DNA from: Sphingoaurantiacus capsulatus
GTDB taxonomy: Bacteria > Pseudomonadota > Alphaproteobacteria > Sphingomonadales > Sphingomonadaceae
Reading direction: 5' to 3'
NCBI RefSeq assembly: GCF_042648405.1
Contig: NZ_JBHRXV010000003.1
Span: 62,001 to 126,000 of the forward strand
DNA: 64,000 nt
Shown: one piece after another, positions 1-8,098 of the stretch
Numbering within the stretch: position 1 is the first letter of the stretch
Layout of the letters: each line of letters opens with the position of its first letter
Program-made: the position numbers and the translations under genes
Notes under the pieces: generated by a model
Told to the model about the DNA's origin: nothing
The model's database searches: none
Seen by the model: the letters and a program-made list of their open reading frames with translations, nothing else

Positions 1-1119
1 GATGAGGTTGTTGATGAACAGGAAGCTCGCCGACGCCGTGGTGCGCATGTTCGCGGGCGCGATGTGCTGGACGGCGGTGATCACCGGGCCGAGCCACATC
101 AGGCCGAGCGCCTGCGGGATCAGGAACAGCACATAGGTTACGGGAAGCGAATCCGACATCACGCCCGCCGCGTAGCAGGGCGCGGCGATCAGAAAGGCGA
201 TGGCCGGGATACGCGCATAGGCGCCGCGGCTGCCGGCGCCGAGCCGGTCGCCGAGCCAGCCGCCACCCCAGATACCGATGATGCCGCCGACGAGGATGAT
301 CGAGCCGTAGAATTGCGAGACCTCGATCAGCTCGAGGCCATAGGTGCGGCCAAAGAAGGACGGCAGCCAGAAGATGAGGCCATAGCCGAGGATCGAGCAG
401 GAGCCGGCGCCGAAGGAGAGCAGCCAGAAGCTCGGCTTGGCGAACAGCGTGCGCATCACCGTGCCGAAGGCCGGCGCGGCCTCATCCACCGGGCGCACCG
501 GATCGAAGCGGCCGCGCACGGGGTCGCGCACGACGAGGCGGAAGATCGGCGCCAGCGCGACGCCGGCGAGGCCGACGACGATGAAGGCGGTGCGCCAGTC
601 GATCGTCGAGGCGATCCAGCCGCCGAGGAAGATGCCGGCGGCCGACCCCATCGGTATGCCGAAGGAATAGACGGCGAGCGCGCGGGCGCGCTCGGCGGGC
701 GGGAAATAGTCGGCGATCAGCGAATAGGCCGGGGCGACGCCGCCCGCCTCCCCGACGCCGACGCCCATCCGCGCGAGGAACAGTTGCCAGAAATTCTGCG
801 CGAGCCCGCAGAGCGCGGTGAAGCCGCTCCACAGCGCCAGCGCCACCGTCATGATCCAGACGCGGCTCTTGCGGTCGGCCAGCAGGCCGATCGGCACGCC
901 GAGCGCGGTGTAGAACAGCGCGAAGGCGAGGCCGCCCATCAGGCCGAGCTGCGTGTCGGTCAGCGCCAGCTCCGCCTTGATCGGCCCGGCGAGGATGCCG
1001 ACGATCTGCCGGTCGATGAAGTTGAAGGTGTAGACGACGATCAGCATGAACAGCACGAACGCCCGATAGGATTTCCCATCGGGCGTCGTGGCTGTCGTCG
1101 AACTTGGTGTGTCGATCAG
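1..1119 (-). CDS. MFS transporter, C-terminal end outside window
   Basis: Inner-membrane major facilitator permease, about 373 residues visible; the C-terminus lies beyond base 1. The translation is mostly hydrophobic helices. It has the MFS loop motif GVPIGLLADRKSR between helices 2 and 3, and GVGVGEAGGVAPAYSLIAD, typical of the spinster/hexuronate-like group in sphingomonads. It lies directly downstream of a TonB receptor and probably carries the same unknown substrate across the inner membrane. No ATG, GTG or TTG codon occurs in frame before the first helix. The only candidate is a CTG at 1119 that overlaps the receptor's stop codon. Substrate unknown. Confidence 0.85.
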   Translation of the reverse strand, partial: MIDTPSSTTATTPDGKSYRAFVLFMLIVVYTFNFIDRQIVGILAGPIKAELALTDTQLGLMGGLAFALFYTALGVPIGLLADRKSRVWIMTVALALWSGFTALCGLAQNFWQLFLARMGVGVGEAGGVAPAYSLIADYFPPAERARALAVYSFGIPMGSAAGIFLGGWIASTIDWRTAFIVVGLAGVALAPIFRLVVRDPVRGRFDPVRPVDEAAPAFGTVMRTLFAKPSFWLLSFGAGSCSILGYGLIFWLPSFFGRTYGLELIEVSQFYGSIILVGGIIGIWGGGWLGDRLGAGSRGAYARIPAIAFLIAAPCYAAGVMSDSLPVTYVLFLIPQALGLMWLGPVITAVQHIAPANMRTTASASFLFINNLI

Positions 1120-3464
1120 AAATTATACCCCAGGCTCAGGAACACCTGCCGCGGGTTGCCGTAGAATGCGGTCAACGTGCCCTCGCGGCCCAGCGCCGGA
1201 ATGAATTGTCCGGCCGGGTTGGTCAACAGCGCACCCGTCGTCGGGTTCGCCGCGAGGAAGGTGTAGCCCGAGGTCTTGTATTCCTTGTCGAGAATGTTCT
1301 TGCCGTGGACGCCGACGCTCCAGCGGCTGCCCGCGGCGCGATACACGAGGCTCGCGTCGAGGAGCGCGTAGCTCTTCTGGTCGATGAACGGGTTCGGGAT
1401 TTCGAACTGGTAGGTCTTGCTGCGGTACGACAGCGTCGTGCTGGCGTTGAGCGTGCCGTCGCCGACCGGGCGTTCGTAGCCGAGCGTGCCGCTGGCGGTC
1501 CACTTCGGGGTGTTCTGCACCTCGCGGAAGTCCGCCACATCGACCGGGCCGATGCCGGCGATGTTGGTGATGTATTCGCGGAACTTCGCGTCGATGTAGC
1601 CGAGGCTGGCGGCGAGGGTGAGCTGGTCGCCCTCGGCCATCATGTCCTCGCCGAGGCGGGTGTTCGCCTCGAACTCGAAGCCCTGGAAGCGCGCCTTGCC
1701 GGCGTTGGTGACGACACCGCAGAAGGTCTGGATGCCACCGACGGTGCAACCCGCCGAACCCGGGATCTGGACGTCCTGATAGTCGGCGCGGAACGCGGCG
1801 ATCGCCACGTTGAACCGATCGAGCAGGCGGGCCTTGTAGCCGACCTCGTAGCTGTCGACCGTTTCCGGCGAGAAGCTGAGGAAGTCGGCGATCTCCGACT
1901 GCTCGCGAACGCCGTTCGCATTGAGATCGGGTGCGTTGGCGCCGACGCCGCGCGGGTCGAAGCCGCCGCCCTTGAAGCCCTTCGAGTAGCTCGCATAGAC
2001 CGTGTTGTCGTCGTTCGGCTTGTAGGTGACCGACGCGCGCGGGGTGAACTTGTCGAACTGGTTCTTTCCGCGGAAGTTGGTGCTCGGCGCGCCGAACGGG
2101 ATGTTGGCGCCGCCGAACAGCGACGAGCCGCCGCCAAGATAGTTCTGGCGGAGGATGCTTGCCTCACGCTCGTCCCAAGTGTAGCGGCCACCGAGCGACA
2201 GGCTGAGCTGCTCGTTCACGTCGAAGGTCGCGTCGGCGAATACCGCGAAGGTCTCGGTGTTGACGACGGCGTTGGTGAACGCCGACAGGCCCGCGACGGT
2301 CGAGAACAGGCGAACGTCGAACGGCGTTTCCGCCTTCGCGTCGAGGAAGTAGCCGCCGACCAGCAGGTTGAACGGGCCGCTGTCGACGAGGAGCTGAAGC
2401 TCCTGGCTGAACTGGCGGTTGTTGTAGAGGCCGGCGACATCGAGGTCCGGCGTCGCCAGCGCGTCGAAGTCGATCGGGGTCGAGCTGTCGTCCTTGCGCC
2501 ATGCGGTGATAGTGCGGAAGGTCAGCGCGTCGGTCATCTCGAACTCGCCGTTCGCCGAGAAACCGTAGCCCTCGACGTCCTGCTGCGGCGTGTTGAGGCC
2601 GCCGCGCGTGTCGAACACGTCGCTCAGCACCGGCGCGTTGGTGAACAGGCTCGGGATCAGGCGGTGCCCGCCGCGGGCGTTGCTCTTGTCGTGCGTATAG
2701 TCGGCGGCAAGGCGGACGAAGACGTTGTCGTCGTTGTTGATCTCCGCCGAGAAGCGGCCGGCCCACACGTCGCGGTTGTAGTTTTCCTGGCCGGTGGTGA
2801 GGTTGTCGCCGAAGCCGTCGCGGGTGAGGCGGGCCAGCGAACCGCCGACGCGGACCAGGCCGTCACCGAGCGGGGTCGAGGCGCTGACGATGCCGTCGAG
2901 CTGCTTGTAGGTGCCGGCGTTGGCGCGCAGGCGCAGCTCGGGCGAATCCGACAGGCGCTTGGTGACGTACTTCACCGCGCCGCCGATGGTGTTGCGACCG
3001 TAGAGCGTGCCCTGCGGACCACGCAGCACCTCGATGCGCTCGACATCATAGATGTCGAGGACGGCGGCCTGCGGGCGGTTGAGATACACGTCGTCGAGAT
3101 AGATGCCGACGCCCTGCTCGAAGCCGGCGACCGGGTCCTGCTGGCCGACGCCGCGAATGAAGGCGCTGAGCGTCGAGTTGGTGCCGCGCGACACTTCGAG
3201 CGTCACGTTCGGCGTGGTGTCGCCGATGTCGGTAATGTCGAGCGCGCCCTGCGTCTCGAGCGCCTCGCCCGAATAGGCGGTCACCGCGATCGGCACGTCC
3301 TGAAGATTTTCAGCGCGCCGGCGCGCCGTCACGACGATCTCGTTCGAGAAATCATCGGCGGCAGCAGCCTCGGCCGGTGCAGCGGCCTCCTGAGCGGCGG
3401 CGGGCATGGCGAGCGCAGCAGTCGCGACGCCGAGCAGAAGCGTCGGAAGGAAGATTCGGGACAT
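1116..3464 (-). CDS. TonB-dependent outer-membrane receptor
   Basis: Outer-membrane active transporter of 782 residues. The signal peptide ends near MPAAAQEA, followed by a TonB box-like stretch (NEIVVTARRR), a plug domain with VERIEVLRGPQGTLYGRNTIGG, a 22-strand barrel and a terminal aromatic (LGYNF) as expected for barrel assembly. I chose the ATG at 3464 because a GGGGG-rich Shine-Dalgarno and the signal peptide follow from it. The gene is divergent from a TetR regulator with a shared operator, and the downstream MFS gene overlaps its stop. The substrate cannot be read; sphingomonad receptors of this type often take up plant-derived or aromatic compounds. Confidence 0.93.
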   Translation of the reverse strand: MSRIFLPTLLLGVATAALAMPAAAQEAAAPAEAAAADDFSNEIVVTARRRAENLQDVPIAVTAYSGEALETQGALDITDIGDTTPNVTLEVSRGTNSTLSAFIRGVGQQDPVAGFEQGVGIYLDDVYLNRPQAAVLDIYDVERIEVLRGPQGTLYGRNTIGGAVKYVTKRLSDSPELRLRANAGTYKQLDGIVSASTPLGDGLVRVGGSLARLTRDGFGDNLTTGQENYNRDVWAGRFSAEINNDDNVFVRLAADYTHDKSNARGGHRLIPSLFTNAPVLSDVFDTRGGLNTPQQDVEGYGFSANGEFEMTDALTFRTITAWRKDDSSTPIDFDALATPDLDVAGLYNNRQFSQELQLLVDSGPFNLLVGGYFLDAKAETPFDVRLFSTVAGLSAFTNAVVNTETFAVFADATFDVNEQLSLSLGGRYTWDEREASILRQNYLGGGSSLFGGANIPFGAPSTNFRGKNQFDKFTPRASVTYKPNDDNTVYASYSKGFKGGGFDPRGVGANAPDLNANGVREQSEIADFLSFSPETVDSYEVGYKARLLDRFNVAIAAFRADYQDVQIPGSAGCTVGGIQTFCGVVTNAGKARFQGFEFEANTRLGEDMMAEGDQLTLAASLGYIDAKFREYITNIAGIGPVDVADFREVQNTPKWTASGTLGYERPVGDGTLNASTTLSYRSKTYQFEIPNPFIDQKSYALLDASLVYRAAGSRWSVGVHGKNILDKEYKTSGYTFLAANPTTGALLTNPAGQFIPALGREGTLTAFYGNPRQVFLSLGYNF

Positions 3465-3509
3465 GTCGGAACCCCCAAGTTGGTTGATTGACTTATTGGT
3501 CCGGGCTGC

Positions 3510-3561
3510 TTGCCCGTAACGTTCCGAGCCTATAATGAAAGTTGAACCACCTTTCAACTTT
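3510..3561. promoter_or_regulatory. Divergent promoters with TetR-type operator
   Basis: The inverted repeat AAAGTTGAA-N6-TTCAACTTT occupies 3538-3561 with perfect 9-bp arms. A perfect -10 TATAAT for the plus-strand tetR gene lies at 3531-3536, with a weak -35 near 3510. On the minus strand TTGAAA (3557-3552) and TATAGG (3534-3529) are separated by 17 bp and would transcribe the TonB receptor. The palindrome overlaps the receptor -35 and the start region of tetR, so one bound repressor could close both promoters. The sites are seen; the regulation is inferred. Confidence 0.75.
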
Positions 3562-3607
3562 GTTCCGGAGCTTGCGCTTGGTCGGGTCAGAAGTCAGTCT
3601 CGACCTC

Positions 3608-4204
3608 ATGGGGGAAGCGATCCAGAAGATGCCGCGGACGGAGCGCGGCCGGCGCACGTTGCGCAGCTTGCTCGATGCCGCCGCCGCCGAGTTCGGCGAA
3701 AAGGGATTCCACAACGCGTCGATCAGCGGGATCACCACGCGGGCCGGCGCGGCACTGGGTTCGTTCTACACCTATTTCGACAGCAAGGACGCGATCTTCC
3801 GGGCGCTGGTGCGCGACATGTCGCGGCGGGTGAAGGAGCATGTCGCGCCGGCGATGGCGGGCGCGCCCGACCAGCTCGGCGCCGAGCGCCAGGGCCTTGC
3901 CGCCTTCCTCGCCTTCGCGCGCGAGCACAAGGAAATCTACCGGATCATCGACGAGGCCGAGTTCGTCGACCCGCAGAGCTACCGCCTCCACTATGAGACC
4001 ACTGCCGAGCGTATCCGCGAGCGCCTTCAGGCCGCCGCCGAGCGCGGCGAGGTGCGCACCGATGTCAGCGACATCCACGCCTGGGCGATCATGGGGATGA
4101 ACGTGTTCCTCGGCTTGCGCTATGTCGTCTGGGCCGACGAGGAGCCGTCGAAGGTCGCGGCGATCGCCAGCGAGATGATCTCCGACGGGTTGAAGCCGCG
4201 ATAG
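3608..4204 (+). CDS. TetR/AcrR family transcriptional regulator
   Basis: DNA-binding repressor of about 198 residues. The N-terminal helix-turn-helix is clear: LLDAAAAEFGEKGFHNASIS, then ITTRAGAALGSFYTYFDSKDAIF, the TetR recognition-helix signature. The C-terminal half is a variable ligand pocket. The gene is divergent from the TonB receptor/MFS pair, with a palindromic operator between them, so it probably controls uptake of the ligand it senses. ATG 3608 is assumed; ATG 3629 is also possible, as neither has a strong ribosome site. A longer TTG-started reading frame begins inside the operator and is unlikely. Confidence 0.9.
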   Translation: MGEAIQKMPRTERGRRTLRSLLDAAAAEFGEKGFHNASISGITTRAGAALGSFYTYFDSKDAIFRALVRDMSRRVKEHVAPAMAGAPDQLGAERQGLAAFLAFAREHKEIYRIIDEAEFVDPQSYRLHYETTAERIRERLQAAAERGEVRTDVSDIHAWAIMGMNVFLGLRYVVWADEEPSKVAAIASEMISDGLKPR

Positions 4205-4213
4205 GGCTTACCG

Positions 4214-4238
4214 CCCCTCTCCCTTGAGGGGAGAGGGA
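4214..4238. terminator. Palindrome between convergent tetR and metW
   Basis: CCCTCTCCC and GGGAGAGGG pair as a 9-bp stem around a short TTGAG loop. It sits exactly between two convergent genes and belongs to the CTCTCCC/GGGAGAG repeat family seen elsewhere in the window. It may act as a two-way transcription stop, although neither side has a long T tract. Confidence 0.55.
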
Positions 4239-4826
4239 TTAACGGCGCAGCACGAAGATCGCCTGCTCCGCCATCAGATTGGCGAAGGCGGCGCCGCGCG
4301 GGCGGCCGTGCGACAGGAAGCGTTCGCGCTCGGTCACCAGCCGCTTCTCGACGATCAGCGCACGGAAGTCGTCGACGGTGCAGAAGTGGATGTTCTGCGT
4401 CTCGTACCAGGTGACCGGCAGCGCCCGCGTCATCGGCATCCGCCCGCCGAACATCAGCGCCATTCGCACCCGCCAATAGGCGAAGTTCGGGAAGGACACG
4501 ATCGCGTGCCGGCCGATGCGCAGCAGCTGGTCGAGCACCTGATGCGGCGCGCGGGTCGCCTGCAGGGTCTGGCTGAGGATGGCATAGTCGAAGGCGTCGG
4601 CCGGATAGTCGACGAGATCGGTATCGGCATCGCCCTGCACCACCGACAGGCCACGTCCCACCGCCGCCGCCACGCCTTCGCGCGAGATCTCGATGCCGCG
4701 CGCGTCGACGCCCTTTTCATCGCGCAGCGCCGCCATCAGCGCACCGTCGCCGCAGCCGACATCGAGCACGCGCGCGCCGGCCGGCACGATCTCGGCGATG
4801 GCGGCGAGATCGGGACGCAGGGTCAT
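4239..4826 (-). CDS. metW: Methionine biosynthesis protein MetW
   Basis: Class I SAM-dependent methyltransferase fold of 195 residues, the usual MetW length. The SAM-binding motif VLDVGCGDGALM lies at about residues 20-31. LSQTLQATRAPHQVL and SFPNFAYWRVRMALMFGGRMP are MetW hallmarks. MetW is almost always encoded with metX and is thought to assist the homoserine acyltransferase step of methionine synthesis; its exact role is not settled. It is the last gene of the operon, and its start overlaps the stop of the GNAT gene by 4 nt (ATGA). Confidence 0.93.
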   Translation of the reverse strand: MTLRPDLAAIAEIVPAGARVLDVGCGDGALMAALRDEKGVDARGIEISREGVAAAVGRGLSVVQGDADTDLVDYPADAFDYAILSQTLQATRAPHQVLDQLLRIGRHAIVSFPNFAYWRVRMALMFGGRMPMTRALPVTWYETQNIHFCTVDDFRALIVEKRLVTERERFLSHGRPRGAAFANLMAEQAIFVLRR

Positions 4827-5272
4827 GACGCCATCCGCTGATACACGTCGGGGTCGAGCCGCTGCATCAGCCGGCCGGCCTGCTCGGCATCGGGCGGCGC
4901 GAAGCCGAAGCGGGCGTAGACACCGTGCGCGTCACTCGTCGCCAGCATCCAGCGGCGCAGATTCTGAAGCTCGGGGTGATCGAGGAAGAAGCCGACCATC
5001 GCCTTCGAAACGCCCTGCCCGCGTACCTCGGGCAGCACGAACACGTCGCAGAGATAGGCGAAGGTCGCATCGTCGGTGACCAGCCGCGCGAAGCCGAGCT
5101 GCCGACCGTCCACGGCGTAAGCGCCGACGCAGCGGCTGTTGGCGATGGCGCGTTCGACGACGGCGCGCGGGATGCCCGGCGACCAATAGGTCTGCGCGAG
5201 AAAGCCGTGGATGACGTCGAGCTGAAGCTCAGCCTTGTCGTCGGACAGGCGGTAGCCGGCGAGCAAGCTCAT
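4823..5272 (-). CDS. GNAT family N-acetyltransferase
   Basis: Small cytoplasmic acetyltransferase of 149 residues. The acetyl-CoA binding region reads LPEVRGQGVSKAMVGFFLDHPE, the GNAT motif A (Q/RxxGxG/A) at about residues 80-100, followed by a typical WMLATSDAHGVYARFGF segment. It lies between metX and metW with 4-nt overlaps on both sides, so it is co-translated with methionine genes. The acceptor substrate is unknown. The start at 5272 is fixed by the ATGA overlap with metX. Confidence 0.9.
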   Translation of the reverse strand: MSLLAGYRLSDDKAELQLDVIHGFLAQTYWSPGIPRAVVERAIANSRCVGAYAVDGRQLGFARLVTDDATFAYLCDVFVLPEVRGQGVSKAMVGFFLDHPELQNLRRWMLATSDAHGVYARFGFAPPDAEQAGRLMQRLDPDVYQRMAS

Positions 5273-6432
5273 GAGGCCGCCCGCAGGAAGCCGTCGACCA
5301 CGCGGTTCATTTCCGGCGCGTCGAGCAGGAAGGCGTCATGGCCGAAGCTCGATTCGATCTCGACGAAGCTGACATGCGCGTTCGCCGCGTTGAGCGCATG
5401 GACGATGCGCCGCGATTCGGCGGTCGGGTAAAGCCAGTCGCTGGTGAAGGAGATGAGGCAGAAGCGCGTCGCGGTGCCCTTGAACGCGGTCGCGAGCGTG
5501 CCGCCATGCTCCTCGGCGATGTCGAAATAATCCATCGCGCGGGTGATATAGAGGTAGGAATTGGCGTCGAACCGCTCGACGAACCGGATGCCCTGGTGGC
5601 GGAGATAGCTCTCCACCTGGAAGTCGGCGTCGAAGCCGAAGGACTTGGCGTCGCGGGCCTGCAGCTGCCGCCCAAACTTCTCCGTCAGCCCCTCTTCCGA
5701 CAGATAGGTGATGTGCGCCGCCATGCGCGCCACTGACAGGCCAGCCGACGGCGGATCGCCGGCGCCATAATAGTCGCCGCCGCGCCATTTGGGGTCGGCC
5801 ATGATCGCCTGCCGCCCGACCTCGTGGAAGGCGATGTTCTGCGCCGAGTGCCGCGCGGCGCTGGCGATCACCACCGCCGAGCCGACGCGTTCGGGATAGG
5901 TCGCCACCCATTGCAGCACCTGCATCCCGCCCATCGAGCCGCCGACCGCGGCAAGCAGCCGGCCGACGCCGAGATGATCGAGCAGCATCGCCTGCGCGCG
6001 CACCATGTCGCGGATGGTGATGACCGGGAAACGCATCGCGAACGGCAGGCCCGTCGCCGGATCGATCGACGCCGGGCCGCTCGACCCCATGCAACTGCCG
6101 AGCACATTGGCGCAGACGATGAAGTGGCGCGCCGGATCGATCGGCTTCCCCTCGCCCACCATCCGCGTCCACCAGCCTTCCTTGCCGGTGACCGGGTGGT
6201 GGCTGGCGACATGTTGATCGCCGGTCAGCGCATGGCAGATCAGGATGGCGTTCGAGGCGTCGGCGTTGAGCGTGCCGTAGGTTTCATAGGCGATCTCGAC
6301 CGGCGCGAGATCGACGCGCGAATCGAGCCGCAGCGGCCCTTCGAGCCGCACCCGCCGATTGAGGCCGAAGCGCTGGTCATCCGTCATCGCGCCCGAGCGG
6401 TATTGCCCATGCGCCGCCGCTGCAAGCGTCAT
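5269..6432 (-). CDS. metX: Homoserine O-acyltransferase MetX
   Basis: Alpha/beta-hydrolase-fold enzyme of about 387 residues that acylates L-homoserine, the committed step to methionine. Family signatures are clear: ICHALTGDQHV near the N-terminus, the nucleophile elbow GGSMGGMQVLQW, and the terminal FGHDAFLLD with the catalytic histidine. Whether it uses acetyl- or succinyl-CoA cannot be told by eye. The ATG at 6432 overlaps the ridA stop (ATGA); a second ATG at 6387 is possible and would remove a non-conserved leader. The reading frame stays open far upstream through ridA, but that extension is an artefact. Confidence 0.95.
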   Translation of the reverse strand: MTLAAAAHGQYRSGAMTDDQRFGLNRRVRLEGPLRLDSRVDLAPVEIAYETYGTLNADASNAILICHALTGDQHVASHHPVTGKEGWWTRMVGEGKPIDPARHFIVCANVLGSCMGSSGPASIDPATGLPFAMRFPVITIRDMVRAQAMLLDHLGVGRLLAAVGGSMGGMQVLQWVATYPERVGSAVVIASAARHSAQNIAFHEVGRQAIMADPKWRGGDYYGAGDPPSAGLSVARMAAHITYLSEEGLTEKFGRQLQARDAKSFGFDADFQVESYLRHQGIRFVERFDANSYLYITRAMDYFDIAEEHGGTLATAFKGTATRFCLISFTSDWLYPTAESRRIVHALNAANAHVSFVEIESSFGHDAFLLDAPEMNRVVDGFLRAAS

Positions 6433-6821
6433 CGCGCGGCGATGGCCTCGACCTCGACCAGATAGCCGTGGTGAAGCTCGGGCACCGGCACGACGGCGCG
6501 TGCCGGCTTCGCCTCGCCGAACGCCTCGGCATAGAGGCGGTTGAAGGCCGGCCAATGCTGGATGCCGGTGACATAGACGGTGACTTTCAGCACCCTCTCG
6601 GGCGACGAGCCGGCGGCGGCGAGGACGGCCAACAGATTGTCGAGCACCTGCCGCGCCTGCACCTCGAACGGCTGGTCGAAGCTGTGGCTGCCGTCGGGAC
6701 GGACGGGGAGCTGGCCGGACACGAAGACGAGGTCGCGCCACGCGGTGGCGGGCGAATAATGGCCGGCCGGCGGCGCGGCGCCCTCGACGAAGATGCGGTC
6801 GATCGGGTCGGTCATGACCAT
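6429..6821 (-). CDS. RidA family protein
   Basis: YjgF/YER057c/UK114 (RidA-like) protein of 130 residues. Family features are FVSGQLPVRPDGSHSFDQPFEVQARQVLDNL and the arginine-containing VLKVTVYVTGIQHW. Members hydrolyse reactive enamine/imine intermediates released by PLP enzymes or act on related amides. It overlaps the preceding PLP-enzyme gene by 10 nt, a sensible pairing because that enzyme class releases 2-aminoacrylate-type products. A canonical RidA arginine is not obvious, so it may belong to a divergent Rid subgroup. Confidence 0.88.
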   Translation of the reverse strand: MVMTDPIDRIFVEGAAPPAGHYSPATAWRDLVFVSGQLPVRPDGSHSFDQPFEVQARQVLDNLLAVLAAAGSSPERVLKVTVYVTGIQHWPAFNRLYAEAFGEAKPARAVVPVPELHHGYLVEVEAIAAR

Positions 6822-7963
6822 CCTCCAAAGCGCGGCCAGGTGCCGGTGATTTCGTCGCTGCCGTCGACGACGCGGTAGGCGCCATGCTGCGCTGCGGTGG
6901 CGCAGGCGTGGTTGGGCAGCACGCGCAGCAGGGTGCCGACCGGGAAGCGCGCCACGTCAAGCGGCCCGCCGTCGCGGCGGGCGACGATGCCATGTTCCTG
7001 ATTGGCGGCAACGACGACGAGATCGTCGAGCGAGCCGCCTTCGGCGTCGCGGACGAGGCCATAGCCCTGGTCGAGCACCTGCCCCTGCGTGCCGCGGTCG
7101 CGCGACAGCGCCATCCAGCCGGCGTCGACGATCAACTGCCCGCGCTCCGCCTGATGGCCGATGACGCTGGTGAGCACCCCGACCGCGATATCCTCGGGCG
7201 CGCAGACGCCGAGGCCGGCCATGACGAGGTCGAAGAACACATAGACGCCGACGCGCAGCTCGGTGACGCCAGCGAGGTCGCGGGCGAACAGCGCGGTCGG
7301 GGTCGACCCGACGCTGACCGTCGGGCAGGCGTGGCCGGCGGCGCGAAGATGCTCGGCGGCGCGGACGGCGCCGGCACGCTCCATCTCGGCATGGGCTGCG
7401 ATGCCGTCCGCCGAGGTCGAATTGTAGGAGCCCCCGCCATGGGTCATCACGCCGGCCAGTTCGGCGCCGTTTGCGAGCGCCCTGGCGATGGCGTCGAGCG
7501 TGGCGGCATCGTCGGGTTGTACGCCGGCACGGTGGCCGTCGCTGTCGATCTCGATCAGCACCGGCAGCCGAACGCCGGTCTCGCGGCCGAAGGCGGCGAC
7601 CGCTTCGGCGGCGGCGACGCTGTCGAGGATCAGGGTCAGCTGCGCGCCGGCCTGCGTCAGCCGTGCCGCGTGGGCGAGCTTGTTGGACGCGATGCCGACC
7701 GCATAGAGGATGTCCCGGCAGCCGGCGGCGAAGAATTCGTCGGCTTCCTTCAGGGTGGAGACGGTGACCGCGCCCGACCAGCCCTCGGTCATCGCGCGCG
7801 CCACCTCGACGCTCTTCCCCGTCTTCAGATGGGGCCGCAGCGCGACGCCGAGGCGGCGGGCGGTAGCGTTCATCCGATCGATGTTGGCGCGCATCTTTGC
7901 GGCGTCGAGGACAAGGGCGGGGGTTTCGATGTCGGTGAGGCGCATGGCAACCGCATAGGGCAT
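6812..7963 (-). CDS. DSD1-family PLP enzyme (D-serine dehydratase / D-threonine aldolase-like)
   Basis: Fold-type III PLP enzyme of about 383 residues with an alanine-racemase-like N-terminal barrel. The PLP lysine lies in RPHLKTGKS near residues 50-58, and the family opening TPALVLDAAKMRANI is intact. Relatives dehydrate D-serine or 3-hydroxy-D-aspartate, or cleave D-threonine; the substrate here is not determined. ATG 7963 was chosen for a GAGG ribosome site 7 nt upstream; ATG 7945 lacks one. It heads the PLP-ridA-metX-GNAT-metW operon, linking D-amino-acid breakdown with methionine synthesis. Confidence 0.88.
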   Translation of the reverse strand: MPYAVAMRLTDIETPALVLDAAKMRANIDRMNATARRLGVALRPHLKTGKSVEVARAMTEGWSGAVTVSTLKEADEFFAAGCRDILYAVGIASNKLAHAARLTQAGAQLTLILDSVAAAEAVAAFGRETGVRLPVLIEIDSDGHRAGVQPDDAATLDAIARALANGAELAGVMTHGGGSYNSTSADGIAAHAEMERAGAVRAAEHLRAAGHACPTVSVGSTPTALFARDLAGVTELRVGVYVFFDLVMAGLGVCAPEDIAVGVLTSVIGHQAERGQLIVDAGWMALSRDRGTQGQVLDQGYGLVRDAEGGSLDDLVVVAANQEHGIVARRDGGPLDVARFPVGTLLRVLPNHACATAAQHGAYRVVDGSDEITGTWPRFGGWS

Positions 7964-7986
7964 GCCCTGCCCTCGTACCAATAGCC

Positions 7987-8053
7987 GTCATACCGGCGAA
8001 AGCCGGTATCCAGACGAACCGATGGACTGGATACCGGCTTTCGCCGGTATGAC
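7987..8053. repeat. Hairpin repeat, family H, copy 1
   Basis: GTCATACCGGCGAAAGCCGG starts the left arm and its complement ends at ATGAC, giving an almost perfect 28-bp stem with a short loop. It separates the divergent PLP-enzyme and hisC genes. Four more copies with the same outer GTCAT/ATGAC ends lie at 19584, 37423, 42181 and 50128. Confidence 0.85.
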
Positions 8054-8098
8054 GGCAGTGGGTTGTCATTGTGGGCGGCACGCGCCAGAAGCGCGGCC

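Noticed and set aside
1104..3491. A 795-codon open frame on the plus strand opposite the TonB receptor
   Set aside because: Its translation is low-complexity Arg/Glu/Val text, an antisense shadow of a GC-rich gene; the minus strand carries a clear receptor.
6433..6821. A SAM riboswitch before metX
   Set aside because: metX is internal to an overlapping operon with coding sequence directly upstream, and no riboswitch-like leader precedes the first gene.
5269..7062. One long minus-strand frame suggesting a fused upstream extension of metX
   Set aside because: The upstream half is out of phase with the real ridA and PLP-enzyme genes, and metX has its own ATG overlapping the ridA stop.
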